Of a DNA stretch of 6,909 bases, positions 6,568 to 6,909 are shown piece by piece (position 1 is the first letter of the stretch; each line of letters opens with the position of its first letter). A program made the translations under genes and the position numbers. The notes under the pieces were generated by a model that was given only the letters and a program-made list of their open reading frames with translations, did no database searches and had not been told where the DNA came from. This DNA is from Burkholderiales bacterium (GTDB taxonomy: Bacteria; Pseudomonadota; Gammaproteobacteria; Burkholderiales; Thiobacillaceae), in the NCBI GenBank assembly GCA_005790965.1, contig SXTL01000028.1, positions 1 to 6,909 on the forward strand. The letters are read 5' to 3'.

Positions 6568-6909
6568 GACTCGGCCGGCATGTCGCTGGGCGCGATGTCA
6601 CCCGAGGCGCACGAAGCCCTGGCCGAAGGCATGAACCGCATTGGCGGGCGTTCCAACTCGGGAGAAGGCGGCGAGGATCCGGCCAGCTAAGTAACGGTAA
6701 AGATGTCCATAATCAAGCAGGTGGCATCGGGTCGTTTTGGTGTCACTGCCCATTACCTGGTCAACGCCGATGTCTTGCAAATCAAGGTTGCGCAGGGAGC
6801 CAAGCCCGGCGACGGCGGTCAGTTGCCCGGTAACACGGTGCAGGCGCACATCGCCACGTTGCGTTGCACCAAACCCGGCGTGACGCTGATCTCGCCGCCA
6901 CCGCACCCC
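6568..6909 (+). pseudogene. gltB: In-frame continuation of gltB (start of FMN-binding synthase domain), interrupted by a second stop
   Basis: Directly after the TGA at 6565-6567, the same frame keeps reading GltB: DSAGMSLGAMSPEAHEALAE, then IGGRSNSGEGGEDP, a TAA at 6688-6690, then IIKQVASGRFGV, LVNADVLQIKVAQGAKPGD, GGQLPG and PGVTLISPPPH up to the window edge. These are hallmark sequences of the glutamate synthase FMN domain. Both stops are in frame (codons 871 and 912 counted from 3955) and no insertion or deletion is needed to align it. Around and after the stops several normally conserved residues differ: family RFDSAGMS is R-stop-DSAGMS, ARYGT is AS-stop-VT, basic-IKQ is IIKQ, VTP is VTA, PGxKV is PGNTV and PPPHHD is PPPHP. 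The 3Fe-4S cysteines and GXGXG domain lie beyond the edge. The segment is either a decayed gene or sequence error; it cannot be told apart here. Confidence 0.85.

Noticed and set aside
6568..6909. Natural split GltB with a separate downstream synthase-domain gene, as in some archaea
   Set aside because: The downstream part has no gap, no new ribosome binding site, stays in the same frame, and is itself interrupted by a TAA, so it is not an independent gene.

Overview
The window looks like an ordinary chromosomal housekeeping segment from a GC-rich proteobacterium. The protein repertoire and wording of the motifs (Rep helicase, symmetrical ApaH with a GDVQGC motif, a proteobacterial adenosine-kinase-type PfkB protein, GltB) fit Beta- or Gammaproteobacteria; I cannot name a genus from the sequence alone. 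I see no mobile element, CRISPR array, tRNA, rRNA, toxin-antitoxin or defence genes, and coding density is high.

Layout from left to right. Bases 1-1910 (minus strand) carry almost all of rep, an SF1A DNA helicase, cut at its C-terminus by the left edge. A 45-bp divergent intergenic stretch (1911-1955) separates it from apaH on the plus strand (1956-2786), diadenosine tetraphosphatase. Only 15 bp lie between the apaH stop and the convergent stop of a PfkB-family kinase of the adenosine-kinase type (2802-3737, minus). The one sizeable non-coding stretch (3738-3954, 217 bp) is a divergent regulatory region between this kinase and gltB. It holds a possible kinase promoter with a perfect 6-bp dyad in its spacer, an exact 11-bp tandem duplication, and a possible gltB promoter. 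From 3955 to the right edge the plus strand encodes gltB, the large subunit of glutamate synthase.

The most striking observation is in gltB. The open frame stops at a TGA at 6565-6567 (870 residues), but recognisable GltB sequence continues in exactly the same frame for a further 114 codons to the window edge, passing a second in-frame stop (TAA, 6688-6690). No indel is needed. The downstream part also has several changes at positions that are normally very conserved. So the gene is either a recent pseudogene or, at least as likely, the last ~350 bases contain consensus errors (for example a low-quality contig end). Separately, the glutaminase domain reads HHGEINT where the family normally reads HNGEINT, replacing the oxyanion-hole Asn.

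Functionally, rep acts at replication forks, apaH degrades Ap4A to ADP, the kinase probably salvages adenosine (or another nucleoside/sugar) to the monophosphate, and gltB assimilates ammonia through glutamine. ApaH and an adenosine kinase side by side suggest a small purine-nucleotide theme, but the genes are not co-transcribed. I did not find a convincing previously undescribed system here.
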